DNA of 64,000 nt, from positions 1 to 64,000 of the forward strand of contig NZ_JOCB01000006.1 in the NCBI RefSeq assembly GCF_000718775.1, read 5' to 3'. Below are positions 56,437 through 64,000 of this stretch, in pieces. This DNA comes from Streptomyces sp. NRRL S-31 (GTDB taxonomy: Bacteria > Actinomycetota > Actinomycetes > Streptomycetales > Streptomycetaceae). Below the pieces are notes generated by a model. The model was not told the DNA's origin and searched no databases. It saw only the letters and a list, made by a program, of their open reading frames with translations. A program made the translations under genes and the position numbers. How positions within the stretch are numbered: the stretch's first letter is position 1; each line of letters begins with the position of its first letter.

Positions 56437-58179
56437 ATGGGCAAACAGAACGTAGCCGAGCAGTTCGTCGACATCCTCGTCCGGGCCGGGGTACGCCGTC
56501 TCTACGGGGTCGTCGGCGACAGCCTCAACCCGGTCGTGGACGCCGTCCGCCGCAACGCCGCCATCGACTGGATCCACGTGCGCCACGAGGAGACCGCCGC
56601 GTTCGCGGCCGGTGCCGAGGCCCAGATCACCGGGCGGCTGGCCGCCTGCGCGGGCTCCTGCGGCCCCGGCAACCTGCACCTGATCAACGGCCTGTACGAC
56701 GCCCACCGCTCCATGGCCCCGGTGCTCGCGCTCGCCTCGCACATCCCGTCCAGCGAGATCGGCCTCGGCTACTTCCAGGAGACCCACCCGGACCGCCTGT
56801 TCCTGGAGTGCAGCCACTACAGCGAGCTGATCTCCAGTCCCCGGCAGATGCCCCGGCTGCTCCGGACGGCCATCCAGCACGCGGTCGGGCAGCGCGGGGT
56901 GAGCGTGGTCTCCCTGCCCGGTGACATCGCCGGCGAGCCCGCCCCGGACAAGGCCCCGCAGAGCGCGCTCGTCACCTCCCGGCCCACCGTGCGTCCCGGC
57001 GACGCCGAGATCGACCGGCTCGTGGAGATGATCGACACGGCCGGCAAGGTCACCCTGTTCTGCGGCAGCGGCACGGCCGGGGCGCACGCCGAGGTGATGG
57101 AGTTCGCCGGGAAGGTCAAGTCCCCGGTGGGGCACGCGCTGCGCGGCAAGGAGTTCATCCAGTACGACAACCCCTACGACGTCGGCATGAGCGGACTGCT
57201 CGGCTACGGCGCCGCCTACGAGGCGACCCACGAGTGCGACCTGCTGATCCTGCTCGGCACCGACTTCCCGTACAACGCCTTCCTGCCGGACGACGTGCGG
57301 ATCGCCCAGGTCGACGTGCGGCCCGAGGTGCTGGGCCGCCGCTCCCGGCTCGACCTCGCCGTCTGGGGTGATGTGCGCGAGACCCTGCGGTGCCTGATCC
57401 CGCGGGTGCGGGAGAAGACGGACCGGCGCTTCCTCGACCGGATGCTGAAGAAGCACGCCGACGCGCTGGAGGGTGTGGTCAGGGCCTACACCCGCAAGGT
57501 GGACAAGCACATCCCGATCCACCCCGAGTACGTGGCCGCCGTCCTGGACGAGGTCGCCGACGACGACGCCGTGTTCACGGTGGACACCGGCATGTGCAAC
57601 GTGTGGGCCGCCCGGTACCTCTCGCCCAACGGCCGCCGCCGGATCATCGGTTCGTTCTCGCACGGGTCGATGGCGAACGCGCTGCCGATGGCGATCGGCG
57701 CCCAGTTCACCGACCGGCGCCGCCAGGTGGTCTCCGTCTCCGGGGACGGCGGATTCGCCATGCTGATGGGCGACTTCCTGACGCTCGTGCAGTACGACCT
57801 GCCGGTCAAGGTGGTGCTGTTCGACAACTCCGCCCTCAGCATGGTCGAGCTGGAGATGCTGGTCGCCGGACTGCCCTCGTACGGCACCGCCAACACCAAC
57901 CCGGACTTCGCCGCCGTCGCCCGGGCGTGCGGTGCCTACGGCGTGCGGGTGGAGAAGCCCAAGCAGCTCGCCGGGGCGCTCAGGGACGCCTTCCGGCACA
58001 AGGGCCCGGCCCTGGTGGACGTCGTCACCGATCCCAACGCCCTGTCCATCCCGCCGCGGATCAGCGCCGAGATGGTCACCGGGTTCGCCCTGTCGGCATC
58101 CAAGATCGTGCTGGACGGCGGGGTCGGCCGGATGCTCCAGATGGCCCGCTCGAACCTGCGCAACGTGCCGCGGCCATGA
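56437..58179 (+). CDS. poxB: thiamine-diphosphate enzyme, pyruvate oxidase/dehydrogenase (PoxB type)
   Basis: 580 aa. ThDP-dependent oxidative decarboxylation of pyruvate to acetate plus CO2 with FAD and a quinone is the PoxB reaction; acetolactate synthase-like alternatives share the fold. N-terminal Pyr domain with the activating Glu in VRHEETAAFAAGAEAQITGR (about 47-66, Glu about 50), central FAD/DHS domain, and C-terminal PP domain with ThDP motif SVSGDGGFAMLMGDFLTL...LFDNSALSM (about 431-470; G-D-G and N-S). It ends with SKIVLDGGVGRMLQMARSN. ATG 56437 follows the phosphatase by 27 bp, with only a GGGGG purine run upstream. Confidence 0.9.
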   Translation: MGKQNVAEQFVDILVRAGVRRLYGVVGDSLNPVVDAVRRNAAIDWIHVRHEETAAFAAGAEAQITGRLAACAGSCGPGNLHLINGLYDAHRSMAPVLALASHIPSSEIGLGYFQETHPDRLFLECSHYSELISSPRQMPRLLRTAIQHAVGQRGVSVVSLPGDIAGEPAPDKAPQSALVTSRPTVRPGDAEIDRLVEMIDTAGKVTLFCGSGTAGAHAEVMEFAGKVKSPVGHALRGKEFIQYDNPYDVGMSGLLGYGAAYEATHECDLLILLGTDFPYNAFLPDDVRIAQVDVRPEVLGRRSRLDLAVWGDVRETLRCLIPRVREKTDRRFLDRMLKKHADALEGVVRAYTRKVDKHIPIHPEYVAAVLDEVADDDAVFTVDTGMCNVWAARYLSPNGRRRIIGSFSHGSMANALPMAIGAQFTDRRRQVVSVSGDGGFAMLMGDFLTLVQYDLPVKVVLFDNSALSMVELEMLVAGLPSYGTANTNPDFAAVARACGAYGVRVEKPKQLAGALRDAFRHKGPALVDVVTDPNALSIPPRISAEMVTGFALSASKIVLDGGVGRMLQMARSNLRNVPRP

Positions 58180-58578
58180 GGCTTACCGGCCCTGTCCGGC
58201 CGTTTCGCGCCTGCCGCGGGGGCCGCGCGGAGGGCCGGACGGGTTCAGGAGGGGCGGCCGGGGAGTGTGTTTCGGCCAGTTTCACGGGCCGTGACGGCTT
58301 GTCGACGGCCGGTGCCGGGCGGGACCGCGCCGCCGTCACGGGACGTCCGTGGCGTCCAGCGGCGTCCGGGATGCCCGGGGCGTGGCGGCGGCGCCGTCCG
58401 GCGGCCGGCCGGGGCGCGGTGTGGATATGGCCGAACCGCCGGGCATCGGACATACGTCAGGAGTGCCCCGGAGTCTGCTGGGCAAGCATCCCCCGTGAAC
58501 GTGTTCGACCAGGAGGGGCAGGGGACCGGCGGCGTGCGGGCGGGGGTCATGAAGAGGCAGGCACGAGGAGGCGGTCCC
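58180..58578. other. 399-bp region without a convincing gene
   Basis: GC-rich spacer with a possible -10 (TACGTC, about 58453) upstream of the HATPase gene. In-frame starts at 58495 (GTG) and 58549 (ATG) would extend that gene by up to 28 codons, but the ribosome site at 58565-58572 argues for 58579. Confidence 0.45.
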
Positions 58579-59022
58579 GTGACCATCGGGGCGTTCTCGG
58601 CGACAGCGGGGGAAGAGACCGACACCATCACGGAACACGCGCGGCGGCTCAGGCGCAGGCTGGGCCGGGCGGACCTGAGGGCGGTGCCGGAGGCCCGCCG
58701 GGCCCTGCGCGAACTGCTGCTGCACTGGGGCAGACCGGGCCGTTCGGAGATCGCCGAACTGCTCACCAGCGAACTCGTCACCAACGCGCTCGTGCACACC
58801 GACCGAGACGCGGTCCTCACGGCCGTCCTGGAACCCGGCGGACTGCGCGTGGAGGTACGGGACTTCGTGGCCCGCAGACCCGAGCTGCGCGGCCCCGGCT
58901 CGGACGAGGACACCCACGGCCGGGGCATGGTGCTGGTCCAGTCCCTCGCCGACTCCTGGGGCGTACGGCCGCACGGGGTGGGCAAGTCGGTCTGGTTCGA
59001 GCTGGGCGCCGAGGCGGCGTGA
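58579..59022 (+). CDS. HATPase-domain anti-sigma-factor-like protein (RsbW/SpoIIAB family)
   Basis: 147 aa single HATPase_c domain. N box SEIAELLTSELVTNALVHTD (about 62-81), G1 DEDTHGRGMVLVQSLADSW (about 113-131) and G2 GVGKSVWFEL (about 133-142) are clear. Streptomyces encodes many such proteins, which bind anti-sigma antagonists or sigma factors, or act as orphan ATPases with PP2C phosphatases. The nearby PP2C-like protein is a possible partner (inference). GTG 58579 has GAGGAGG 7 nt upstream; GTG 58495 or ATG 58549 are alternatives. Confidence 0.82.
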   Translation: MTIGAFSATAGEETDTITEHARRLRRRLGRADLRAVPEARRALRELLLHWGRPGRSEIAELLTSELVTNALVHTDRDAVLTAVLEPGGLRVEVRDFVARRPELRGPGSDEDTHGRGMVLVQSLADSWGVRPHGVGKSVWFELGAEAA

Positions 59023-59035
59023 ACCGGTGACGGCG

Positions 59036-59076
59036 ACGGGACGGGGCATGACCGGTGTGGTCACGCCCCGTCCCGT
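59036..59076. terminator. strong bidirectional terminator
   Basis: ACGGGACGGGGCATGACC (59036-59053) pairs with GGTCACGCCCCGTCCCGT (59059-59076): 17 of 18 pairs, 5-nt loop, between convergent HATPase and DUF2637 genes. Confidence 0.85.
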
Positions 59077-59102
59077 GTCGCGGTCGCACCGCGCGTCCGC
59101 GG

Positions 59103-60152
59103 TCAGCCGAGCTGCTGCTCCAGGTCCTTGAGCTTGCGTTCCAGGGAGTCCAGGCGCGGCAGGGCCATGGTGTCGTCCTCGGCCGTGAGGTCGACGGTCA
59201 GCGGTTCAGCCGCTCCGCTGCGGACCGGTTGCAGGGAGGGCCGGGCGCGGACGGGCAGTTGCTCCGCGGTGGATATGGCAGGCTCCGCGGTCGCCGAGGC
59301 GGCGGAACCACGCTCCACGGCCTGCACCTCGACCTGCCGGCCGGCACCCCGGCCGACGAAGCCGCGGTGGCCCCGGCTGATCGCCTTCAGCTGGGCCCGC
59401 TCCACGCGCTGCTGGTCGCGCCGCCGCTGCCGGGTCTCCTCCTTCTGCTTCTTGTCCTCGCGGACCTCCTCGACCGCCTCGTCGAGGCTGCGCACGCCCT
59501 CCAGGAGCATCAGCGACCAAGCCCGGTAGGTCTCGCGGGGCGCGCGCACCCAGCGCACGATCCGGATCTGCGGCAGCGGACGCGGCACCAGGCCCTGCTC
59601 GCGCAGCGCGGCCCGGCGGGTCTGCTTCAGCGCACGGTCGAACAGCACCGCAGCCGACAGCGACATGCCGGAGAAGAACTGCGGGGCACCGGCGTGTCCC
59701 GCGCCGCGGGGCGCGTGCACCCAGTTGAACCAGGCCGCCGCCGCGGCGAACAGCCAGACGAGTATCCGCGAGCCGAGGGCCGCGTCACCGTGGCTGGCCT
59801 CGCGGACCGCGAGGACGGAGCAGAACATGGCCGCGCCGTCCAGGCCGAACGGCACCAGGTACTGCCAGCCGTCGGTCAGCCCGAGGTTCTGCTCGCCGAA
59901 GCCGACGAGGCCGTGGAAGGACAGGGCCGCCGCCACCGCCGCACAGCAGAAAAGGAGCGCGTAGGAGGCCGTGCCGTAGATGGCCTCCTTGCGCCTGCGG
60001 CGCTCCTCGCTGCGCTCCCAGGAGTCGTCCGCGTGCGCGCTCTCCCCGGAGGAGCGCTTGCCGCGCACGAGCACCGCCACCGCCACCAGCATGCCCAGGA
60101 GCAGTACGGCGCCCGGAAGCAGCCAGTTCAGCGATATGTCGGTCAGTCTCAT
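59103..60152 (-). CDS. DUF2637 membrane protein (Spd-like)
   Basis: 349 aa. Four hydrophobic helices (WLLPGAVLLLGMLVAVAVLV; YALLFCCAAVAAALSFHGLV; FGLDGAAMFCSVLAVREA; ILVWLFAAAAAWFNWVHA), then a basic, Gln/Arg-rich cytoplasmic part (EEVREDKKQKEETRQRRRDQ, about 225-245) and a C-terminal coiled-coil (LDSLERKLKDLEQQLG). DUF2637 proteins are found in Streptomyces chromosomes and in plasmid spread (Spd) regions; function unknown. ATG 60152 has AAGGGA 7 nt upstream; the longer frame was rejected. No plasmid genes surround it. Confidence 0.85.
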   Translation of the reverse strand: MRLTDISLNWLLPGAVLLLGMLVAVAVLVRGKRSSGESAHADDSWERSEERRRRKEAIYGTASYALLFCCAAVAAALSFHGLVGFGEQNLGLTDGWQYLVPFGLDGAAMFCSVLAVREASHGDAALGSRILVWLFAAAAAWFNWVHAPRGAGHAGAPQFFSGMSLSAAVLFDRALKQTRRAALREQGLVPRPLPQIRIVRWVRAPRETYRAWSLMLLEGVRSLDEAVEEVREDKKQKEETRQRRRDQQRVERAQLKAISRGHRGFVGRGAGRQVEVQAVERGSAASATAEPAISTAEQLPVRARPSLQPVRSGAAEPLTVDLTAEDDTMALPRLDSLERKLKDLEQQLG

Positions 60153-60364
60153 CAGGGGTCCCTTGCATTGGGATAGGGCGTAACGCCCGCCATAGTGGCC
60201 CACTCCCGACGGCCCTCAAGGGGTTTCGGGACAAGAGGCCGCCCAGAGAGTGCAAGGGGATGCCCAGGGCGGCGTTCTGCTCGAACTGGCTCATGAGGGG
60301 CGGGAGTTGAGTGCGAACAAGACTACCCGTACGGATGGTTCCGCGGAAAGTTCCTGTGACAAGT

Positions 60365-60383
60365 GAGGATGTTGTGCATCCTC
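60365..60383. promoter_or_regulatory. 19-bp dyad in the 402-bp gap between DUF2637 gene and formyltransferase
   Basis: GAGGATG-TTGTG-CATCCTC, perfect 7-bp arms. The region 60153-60457 otherwise holds no supported gene and must contain the DUF2637 promoter; the dyad is a candidate operator. Confidence 0.4.
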
Positions 60384-60457
60384 GCCCGTCCGAAGCCGGC
60401 CCGTGGGCGAGTGGTCCTGTGGCGGTGATCTTAATGGACGCACGCGCGTGCCACCGA

Positions 60458-60504
60458 CCTGAGGGCCCCTCAGGGGGACGGCTCCGTCACCGGGTTGACG
60501 GAGC
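60458..60504 (-). terminator. two-hairpin terminator of the biosynthetic operon
   Basis: Downstream of the formyltransferase stop (minus strand): GCTCCGTCA-CCGGGT-TGACGGAGC (60481-60504, perfect 9-bp stem), then CCTGAGGG-C-CCCTCAGG (60458-60474). They close the operon that enters from the right edge. Confidence 0.7.
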
Positions 60505-60554
60505 GGCGGCCGGAATCGGGTGGTGTCCGCCCCGACCGGCCGCCGTGTCCGCCC

Positions 60555-61250
60555 TCACCGCGCGTGCAGCGCCCACCTGCTGCCGTCGACGGCGGTCGTG
60601 CCCGGCAGGGCGATGAGTTCGGGCTTGAACAGCGGCGGGGCGTCCATCGCGGGCTCCCAGGTCGCGAGCTTCTCGTCCTGCGGGACCTCGATCCGCCGGC
60701 CCTCGGCCAGGTCGGAGACCACCTTCAGCAGCAGCCGCACACCGAGCGGGGCCAGGTGGTCGCGCCACAGGCTCTGCGCGGTCGAGCCCGGGGGCACGAA
60801 CAGGTGCTCCTGGGCGGCGAGCGGACCGGCGTCGGTGCGCTCGGTGAGGTGGTAGACGCTCCCGCCGGTCACCTTGTCACCGTCGCGGATCGTCCACCGG
60901 ATCGCGTCCCGGCCGCGGTGCAGCGGCAGCAGACTGGGGTGGTAGCCGATGGTCGCGACGGCCGCCCTGGCGCGCGTCCGGCGGCCGAGGAAGGCGTGCG
61001 AGTGCGCGGCGAGGATGATGTCGACCCCGTCCGGGACGTGCATCGCCCGCAGCTCGGCGGAGTCCGTCCAGGGAATGTCCCGGGGGTAGGCCCAGGCGCG
61101 CAGGCGGTCCCAGGAGAGCGCGTTGCCCTCGTCGGAATGCCCCTTGCGCAGCCGGGGCGCAGCCGCGCCCAGGATCCGGTGCCCTTCGTCCAGCAGGGCG
61201 TCCGCGACCTGCACCGCGAAGGCCCCTTGTCCGGAGAGGTAGATGTTCAC
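60555..61250 (-). CDS. formyltransferase-family enzyme of the biosynthetic operon
   Basis: 231 aa single formyl_trans_N-type domain, without the tRNA-binding C-domain of Fmt, so probably a small-molecule N-formyltransferase using N10-formyl-tetrahydrofolate. The catalytic loop is IGYHPSLLPLHRGRDAIRW (about 100-118): the family Asn two before His is Gly here, but His is kept. The catalytic Asp is in RTDAGPLAAQE. Overlaps the MbtH-like gene by four bases (ATGA). Likely formylates an amino or hydroxamate nitrogen on the product made by this cluster (inference). Confidence 0.8.
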   Translation of the reverse strand: MNIYLSGQGAFAVQVADALLDEGHRILGAAAPRLRKGHSDEGNALSWDRLRAWAYPRDIPWTDSAELRAMHVPDGVDIILAAHSHAFLGRRTRARAAVATIGYHPSLLPLHRGRDAIRWTIRDGDKVTGGSVYHLTERTDAGPLAAQEHLFVPPGSTAQSLWRDHLAPLGVRLLLKVVSDLAEGRRIEVPQDEKLATWEPAMDAPPLFKPELIALPGTTAVDGSRWALHAR

Positions 61251-61462
61251 GCGTGCTCCCGGCGGTCGCTCGCCGGTGTCCCGGCCATCGCCGTGAAGTG
61301 CCGCTCGACGTAGTCGAGGGCACCCTCACGGTCCGGCCCCGAGTGGACGACCCGCCAGCCCTTCGGCACGTCCAGGTACGGACGCCACAGCGCGTACTGC
61401 CCGCCGGTGTTCACCACCACCAGCCAGTCGGCCTCGCCGCCCTCGAAGGGGTTACCGCTCAT
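61247..61462 (-). CDS. divergent MbtH-like protein
   Basis: 71 aa. MbtH proteins bind and activate NRPS adenylation domains. The opening SGNPFEGGEADWLVVVNTGGQYALWRPYLDVPKGWRVV (cut by position about 2-39) is clearly MbtH, but the signature N-x-E-x-Q-x-S-x-W-P reads N-T-G-G-Q-Y-A-L-W-R, and the C-terminal W-T-D-M-R-P becomes FTAMAG. Overlaps both neighbours (TGATG with P450, ATGA with formyltransferase). Implies an NRPS adenylation domain in the cluster beyond the window. Confidence 0.87.
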   Translation of the reverse strand: MSGNPFEGGEADWLVVVNTGGQYALWRPYLDVPKGWRVVHSGPDREGALDYVERHFTAMAGTPASDRREHA

Positions 61463-62700
61463 CAGTCGACCTCTTTCAGTCCGGAGTGATCGGGCCGGAA
61501 CCGCACCGGCAGGGTGGAGAACCCGGTCAGGAAGTTGGACCGGATGCGCAGGGCCTTACCGGTCTGCTCGAATCCGACTGTGAAGTCCCTGAGCGCGCGG
61601 AGCAGTTCGGCGATCTCCACCTTGGCCAGGTAGGAGCCGAGGCAGAAGTGCGGCCCGTAGCCGAAGGCCATGTGCTTGTTGGGGGTGCGACCGGGGTCGA
61701 ACACCCCGGGCCGGTCGAAGACGCGTTCGTCCCGGTTGCCGGAGGCGTGCCAGAGCGTGACGATCTCGCCGGGCCGCAGCCGTACGCCGTGCACCTCGGT
61801 CTCCCGGATCACCGTGCGCCCGAAGTGCATCGTGGGCGAAGCCCAGCGCAGCACCTCGTCCACGGCGGTGTCGATCGCGACCTCACCGTGCTTGAGCCGC
61901 CGCCACTGCTCCGGCTGGGCCGCGAGCGTGTGGACGCTGTCGATCATCGTCAGCCGGCTGGTCTCGTCGCCGCCGATGATCAGGCTGTAGCAGTTCAGCA
62001 CGATGTCCTCGTCGGACAGCGGCACACCGTCGACGGCGCTGCCGATCAGCAGGCTGATCACGTCGTCGCCCGGCGACTCGCGCCGCTCCTCGACCATGTC
62101 CATGAAGTACAGCAGGATCTCGTTGCGGGCCATCTCCGAGTCGACCTCGTCCACGTCGTCGTCGTCGGCCGACAGCGCGGTCTTGGTCTGGGCCAGCAGG
62201 AAGTCCCGGTCCTGCTCGGGCACGCCGAGCAGGTTCGAGATCGTGGTCATCGGGATGCGGCTGGCGATCCGCTCGGCGAAGTCGCAGCCGCCGGTCTCCA
62301 CCGCCTCGCGGATCAGCTGCCGGGTGTTGACCCGTACCGCCGCCGCGACCTGCTGGAGCACCCGGGGCGAGAGCACCCGTTGCAGGATCTTGCGCAACTC
62401 GTGGTGCCGGTGCCCGTCGGTGACGGCCAGCATCCGCCCGGCCCCGGCGTCACCGCCGCCCAGCAGCGTGACGAGCACGTTGCCCCGCTCGGACGTGAAG
62501 TGCACGTCGTCCCGGTAGGCGGTCAGGATGTCGTCGTGGCGGGAGAGCACCCAGAACCCCCGGCGGCCGTCGGCCGGCGGGTTCCAGTGCACCGGAGCGG
62601 TGTCCCGCAGGGTGCGCCAGAACGCGCCGAGGTCGTACTCCGCGAACGTGTTCGGGTCACCCAGGTCCACGGTGCCCGGGGCCGGCGCGCTCACGGTCAC
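61462..62700 (-). CDS. cytochrome P450 (NRPS/PKS tailoring type)
   Basis: 412 aa class I bacterial P450. Heme motif FGYGPHFCLGSYLAKVE (Cys about 355), K-helix DEVLRWASP, and I-helix SLIIGGDETSRLTMIDS where the acid-alcohol pair is Glu-Thr preceded by Asp. This I-helix form is common in P450s that hydroxylate carrier-protein-bound amino acids (family knowledge), matching the MbtH neighbour. GTG 62700 overlaps the ketosynthase stop (GTGA); GTG 62694 is an alternative. Needs ferredoxin and reductase from elsewhere. Confidence 0.92.
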   Translation of the reverse strand: MTVSAPAPGTVDLGDPNTFAEYDLGAFWRTLRDTAPVHWNPPADGRRGFWVLSRHDDILTAYRDDVHFTSERGNVLVTLLGGGDAGAGRMLAVTDGHRHHELRKILQRVLSPRVLQQVAAAVRVNTRQLIREAVETGGCDFAERIASRIPMTTISNLLGVPEQDRDFLLAQTKTALSADDDDVDEVDSEMARNEILLYFMDMVEERRESPGDDVISLLIGSAVDGVPLSDEDIVLNCYSLIIGGDETSRLTMIDSVHTLAAQPEQWRRLKHGEVAIDTAVDEVLRWASPTMHFGRTVIRETEVHGVRLRPGEIVTLWHASGNRDERVFDRPGVFDPGRTPNKHMAFGYGPHFCLGSYLAKVEIAELLRALRDFTVGFEQTGKALRIRSNFLTGFSTLPVRFRPDHSGLKEVD

Positions 62701-64000
62701 CAGTCCGTACGCCAGAACCGGCGCGGCTGGAACGGGTAGGTGGGCAGGGACACCCGGTGGGCGTCCTCCCCCTGGTACAGGGAGGCGAAGTCCGCCGGCC
62801 GGCCGTTCACCCACGCGGCGGCCAGCTCGAACAGCGCCTGCGGGTCCTGTCCGGACGGCAGCAGCCCCCGGTCGTTGCGGCGCATGGCGTCCGCGTCCAC
62901 CTGCGGCGCGCTACCGGTCGCCGCGACCAGGCCGCCCGGGGAGGCGGCCGACAGCACCTCGATCAGCTCCGCACGGCTGCGCACCACGGCCGCCCACCGG
63001 CGGGGCATCACCTTGCGGCCCATGGCGAGGCTGAAGCAGATGTCGTCCAGCCGCAGCCCGGGGTCGCCCGTCACCCGGTCCCGCAGCCGCTCGCGCTGCC
63101 GGGCCAGCGCCTCGTCGTCCAGCGCGGACAGCACCACCAGGCGCGGTGTGCCGACGGCCTCGGGGGCACGCCCGGGGAGGCCCGGCGCCTCCTGGAACAC
63201 CAGGTGCGCGTTGTAGCCGCCGCCGCCGAGCGCGGTGACGCCCGCGCGGCGGACGCCGCACTCCGGGTCCCACTCCGCCGGTTCCCGCTGGGGCACGAAC
63301 GGGGTGCTCGGGAAGTCGAGGTCCTCGTTGACCTCGGTCAGGTTGATCGTCGGCACCAGCGTCCTGTGGTGCAGGGCGAGTATCGCCTTCATCGAACCGG
63401 CACCGCCGGCGACCACACCGCCGTGGCCGATGTTGCCCTTCACCGAACCGATCGAGCAGGTGCCGGTCTGCTTGCCGAACGCCATGGTCGCCGCGTTCAC
63501 CTCCAGCCCGTCGGTCATCGGCAGACCGAACCCGTTGGCCTCGTACATGGACACGGTGTCCGGGCTGACGCCGCCGACCTCCATGGCATTGGCGATGCAC
63601 GCGCTCATCCGCTCGGGCTGCGCCAGACCGTAGGCCATCGCGCTGACGCCGTTGTTGTTGATGGCCGTGCCCTTGACGACGGCGTAGACGTGGTCGCGGT
63701 CGGCGACGGCCTGGGCCAGCGGCTTGAGCACCACCGTGGCGACCCCGCTGGCCAGCACCGAGCCGGTGCCCTTGGCGTCGAACGGACGGCAGTGACCGTC
63801 CCGGGAGAGGATGCGGTTCTCCTCCCACAGGTAGCCGCGCCGGTGCGGCAGGCGCACGATCACGCTGCCGGCGATCGCCATGTCGGTCTGGCCGAGCAGC
63901 AGCGACTGGCAGGCCAGGTGGACCGAGTAGTGGAAGCCGGCGCAGACGGCGGTGACGGTGACGGCCTCACCGGTCAGCCCCATGTAGTACAGCGCGTTGG
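62697..64000 (-). CDS. modular ketosynthase protein, 5' end beyond the window (lacks HGTGT histidine)
   Basis: C-terminal 434 aa visible; the start lies past 64000. It is a type I KS: the Cys loop TAVCAGFHYSVHLACQSL (Cys codon 63942-63944) in place of TACSSS, RILSRDGHCRPFDAKGTG, GTAINNNGVSAM, and KGNIGHGGVVAGGAGSMK with the second catalytic His. The first catalytic His (EAHGTGTP) is replaced: YEANGFGLPMTDGLE (Asn codon 63534-63536). After the KS-associated C-domain come about 130 residues that end PTYPFQPRRFW, a post-AT-linker-like tail, but there is no AT or ACP. So it depends on partners in trans and may be non-elongating. Coupled to the P450 gene. Confidence 0.88.
   Translation of the reverse strand, partial: NALYYMGLTGEAVTVTAVCAGFHYSVHLACQSLLLGQTDMAIAGSVIVRLPHRRGYLWEENRILSRDGHCRPFDAKGTGSVLASGVATVVLKPLAQAVADRDHVYAVVKGTAINNNGVSAMAYGLAQPERMSACIANAMEVGGVSPDTVSMYEANGFGLPMTDGLEVNAATMAFGKQTGTCSIGSVKGNIGHGGVVAGGAGSMKAILALHHRTLVPTINLTEVNEDLDFPSTPFVPQREPAEWDPECGVRRAGVTALGGGGYNAHLVFQEAPGLPGRAPEAVGTPRLVVLSALDDEALARQRERLRDRVTGDPGLRLDDICFSLAMGRKVMPRRWAAVVRSRAELIEVLSAASPGGLVAATGSAPQVDADAMRRNDRGLLPSGQDPQALFELAAAWVNGRPADFASLYQGEDAHRVSLPTYPFQPRRFWRTDW

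Noticed and set aside
59103..60152. Integrated plasmid remnant around the DUF2637/Spd-like gene
   Set aside because: No Tra, Rep, Kor or integrase genes and no attachment repeats nearby; such genes are also chromosomal.

Overview
The window is high-GC (well over 70% G+C) actinobacterial chromosome with ATG/GTG/TTG starts, many four-base stop/start overlaps and several apparently leaderless genes. Gene content (macrolide glycosyltransferase Mgt, alditol oxidase AldO, SAV2148-type HEPN protein, DUF2637 protein, sugar ABC operon without its own ATPase, TreY plus GlgX) points to Streptomyces. I see no tRNA, rRNA, CRISPR array, insertion sequence or origin. Nearly all of it looks like chromosomal arm or accessory metabolism, not transferred DNA.

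Layout. 0.1-5.6 kb: treY and a treX/glgX-type debranching enzyme (minus strand), the TreYZ trehalose/glycogen route, separated by 0.9 kb of Pro/Gly-coding low-complexity DNA that may hide a decayed gene. 5.7-8.0 kb: a two-gene, secreted, split copper amine oxidase. 8.1-11.2 kb: HEPN protein, DnaQ-like exonuclease, APH-like kinase. 11.3-14.4 kb: sugar ABC transporter (two permeases, one binding lipoprotein). 14.4-15.7 kb: mgt behind a perfect 18-bp palindrome lying inside its promoter. 16.2-16.6 kb: a small orphan protein.

16.6-26.1 kb (minus strand) is a complete assimilatory sulfur regulon. It starts with a Cys-containing leader peptide and hairpins, then sulfite reductase, a zinc-ribbon mini-protein, APS reductase, APS kinase, both ATP sulfurylase subunits, a sulfonate-type ABC transporter and a sirohydrochlorin chelatase that can supply siroheme to the reductase. 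26.2-31.8 kb: GNAT, a secreted protein, a GAF regulator whose 3' end sits in a 46-bp tandem duplication, and an AidB-like acyl-CoA dehydrogenase. 32-39.3 kb: BrkB/YihY membrane protein, ThuA protein, isocitrate-lyase/PEP-mutase enzyme with an overlapping small secreted protein, type-B carboxylesterase, homocysteine methyltransferase, TetR regulator. 39.4-46.3 kb: GH2 beta-galactosidase, AldO, a D-2-hydroxyacid dehydrogenase and a radical-SAM protein with an unusual CX8CX2C cluster.

46.5-53.0 kb: a sigma/anti-sigma-like membrane protein ending in a cellulose-binding domain, an unannotated 23-codon ORF with strong signals, RsgA, an Ada-AlkA fusion whose glycosylase end is damaged, Ogt, and a secreted SGNH hydrolase that runs into about 0.8 kb of degenerate tandem repeats. 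53.8-60.2 kb: TrmB/LuxR regulator, PP2C-like phosphatase, PoxB-type pyruvate oxidase, HATPase anti-sigma-like protein, DUF2637 membrane protein. 60.5-64 kb: the 3' end of a biosynthetic operon that continues past the right edge: a ketosynthase lacking the HGTGT histidine, cytochrome P450, divergent MbtH-like protein and formyltransferase, all translationally coupled and closed by a two-hairpin terminator. This last operon, the leader-peptide-controlled sulfur regulon and the split amine oxidase are the most interesting coupled systems. Function calls rest on motif recognition by eye; no database search was run.
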